This document shows, piece by piece, positions 6,402 through 7,596 of a DNA stretch of 7,596 nucleotides; within the stretch, counting starts at the first letter, position 1, and the number at the start of each line of letters is the position of its first letter. Under the pieces are notes generated by a model. That model was not told the DNA's origin. It did not search any database and saw only the letters and a list, made by a program, of their open reading frames with translations. Position numbers and translations under genes: made by a program. Source of the stretch: an uncultured Collinsella sp. (GTDB taxonomy: Bacteria > Actinomycetota > Coriobacteriia > Coriobacteriales > Coriobacteriaceae); assembly GCA_900551655.1 (NCBI GenBank), contig URWM01000070.1, positions 1-7,596 of the forward strand, in the 5' to 3' direction.

Positions 6402-7533
6402 GTGGTCTTCGCCCCCCAGGGAAAACATACGCTGTCGCACCGCGTTTTTGTGACGATCTTTGTCTGCGCCATGGCGGTTATCGTGGCGTTTACGGTGCTG
6501 GGTGCGTTCTTTGTGCAAAACACCTTGGCGGATGCCACGAGTGCCAATCTGGCGCAGGAAACCGAGCTCATTGCTGCCGCCCTCGACGAGCAGCAGGAGC
6601 TCATCCCGTTCTTGCGTAGCCTCGATCGCGAGGACTTGCGCATCACGCTGATTAACAAGGATGGATCGGTTGCCTACGACAACGAGGCGTCGCCTTCCAC
6701 ACTGCCCAACCATGGCGATCGCCCCGAGGTCATCGAGGCCTTTGAGAATGGTTCGGGTTCCGCGGAGCGCGCAAGCTCTACGCTCGACGAGATTATGCTG
6801 TATCGCGCCGTCGCCCTTGATAACGGCCAGGTTGCCCGCTTGGCGCAGGCCCAGCCTGGCGTTGCAGCGATTTTGCTGTCGATGGTGGCGCCGATGCTGC
6901 TTATCGCAGCAGCGGGCGCGGTACTCTCGTTTTTTATGGCGCGCCGCGAGTCCCGTGCCATCATCGCGCCGTTGCAAGAGGTGGATTTGGACCACCCACG
7001 CCGTAGCTATGAGCACGCCTATGCCGAGATGGTCCCCATGCTTGAGCGTATCGAGTCGCAGCGCCAGGAACTCAAGCGCCAAATGGCGGTGCTGGCGGAC
7101 AACGATCGTATGCGCCGCGAGTTCACGGCGAATATCACCCATGAGCTCAAGACGCCGCTTACGGCGATTTCGGGCTATGCCGAGCTCATCGCAAACGGCA
7201 TGGTCGAGGGCGAGGACGACCTGCGCAACTTTGGCGGTCGCATCTATCGTGAGGCGGGCCGCTTGGCAGCGCTTGTCAACGACATCCTTACGCTGTCTAA
7301 CTTGGACGAGGCCGAGCGTGCAACTGAGGGCGAGGCGGTGCCCATTGGGTCCACGGAGCCTATTGAGCTCTCGCGTGCCATCTACGCGGTTGAGCAGCGT
7401 CTTGAACAGGTCGCCTGTCAGGCGAATGTGACGATAAGTCATGAGACCAAGCCTGTGGTCATCGAGGGCGTGTCGCGCTTGATTGACGAGCTCATATATA
7501 ATCTGGCAAGCAACGCCATCCGCTACAATCGAC
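6402..7533 (+). CDS. PhoR-like sensor histidine kinase, 3'-truncated at contig end
   Basis: This is the presumed kinase of the PhoB-like regulator. It starts at a GTG (6402), 3 bases after the regulator stop, with GGAGGAG (6389-6395) placed 6 bases upstream. A membrane segment at about 15-38 and another at about 154-180 bracket an extracytoplasmic domain of about 115 residues, so topology is that of a classical two-pass sensor kinase. A helical linker follows (about 181-235), then the dimerisation domain with phospho-acceptor His247 in ITHELKTPL. The N box begins at NLASNAIRYN with Asn371. Genomic sequence stops there: bases from 7534 are sequencing adapter, so the G1, F and G2 boxes are missing for technical reasons, not by mutation. 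The residues VSYTHLRAHET that appear to end the protein are adapter translation. Gene order and coupling support a PhoR-type role; no PAS or HAMP domain is evident to me. Confidence 0.93.
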
Positions 7534-7596
7534 CTGTCTCCTATACACATCTCCGCGCCCACGAGACGTAGAGGAATCTCGTATGCCGTCTTCTGC
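7534..7596 (+). other. Illumina Nextera i7 adapter sequence (artefact, not genomic)
   Basis: Bases 7534-7552 match the 19-base transposon mosaic end with one change (C for T at 7541). Bases 7553-7567 match the remainder of the Nextera read-2 adapter with one change (C for A at 7556). GTAGAGGA at 7568-7575 sits exactly where the 8-base i7 index belongs and equals the index I remember as N712. Bases 7576-7596 match the start of the P7 flow-cell sequence (ATCTCGTATGCCG and on). The order mosaic end, adapter, index, P7 leaves no reasonable biological explanation. Confidence 0.97.

Overview
The window looks like one end of a draft contig from a GC-rich, low-complexity-free bacterial chromosome. 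Protein style (VanR/VanS-type and PhoB/PhoR-type two-component systems, PstB, a PBP5-type carboxypeptidase) and codon use suggest a gut actinobacterium of the Coriobacteriia, possibly Collinsella. That assignment is inference from general resemblance, not a database match.

Layout. Bases 1-812 hold the 3' part of a tetratricopeptide-like protein whose true start lies off the window. A short spacer carries a promoter for a tRNA-Ser(GCU) gene (905-995, CCA encoded) followed by a strong intrinsic terminator. Next, on the minus strand, is a secreted D-Ala-D-Ala carboxypeptidase (1129-2538) with its own terminator at 1072-1100. From 2667 to the end everything is on the plus strand: a VanR-like response regulator and a VanS-like histidine kinase with four predicted membrane segments and almost no external loop; then pstB, the ATPase of the phosphate importer, with its own candidate control region; then a PhoB-like regulator and a PhoR-like kinase.

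How they fit together. The carboxypeptidase is divergent from the VanRS-like pair, which suggests, but does not prove, a cell-wall-related regulon. pstB next to a PhoB/PhoR-like pair is the classic phosphate-starvation association, but pstS, pstC, pstA and phoU are absent from the window. Two short palindromic arrangements sit just upstream of pstB (TATCGATA twice, exactly 20 bp apart) and of the PhoB-like gene (14-bp TAAAGGTACCTTTA). They are the best candidates for undescribed regulatory sites here.

Artefact. The last 63 bases (7534-7596) are not genomic: they read as an Illumina Nextera i7 adapter with an 8-base index. The PhoR-like gene is therefore cut off by the contig end, and its apparent C-terminus after about residue 377 is adapter translation. 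I found no CRISPR array, insertion sequence, rRNA or convincing new multi-gene system.
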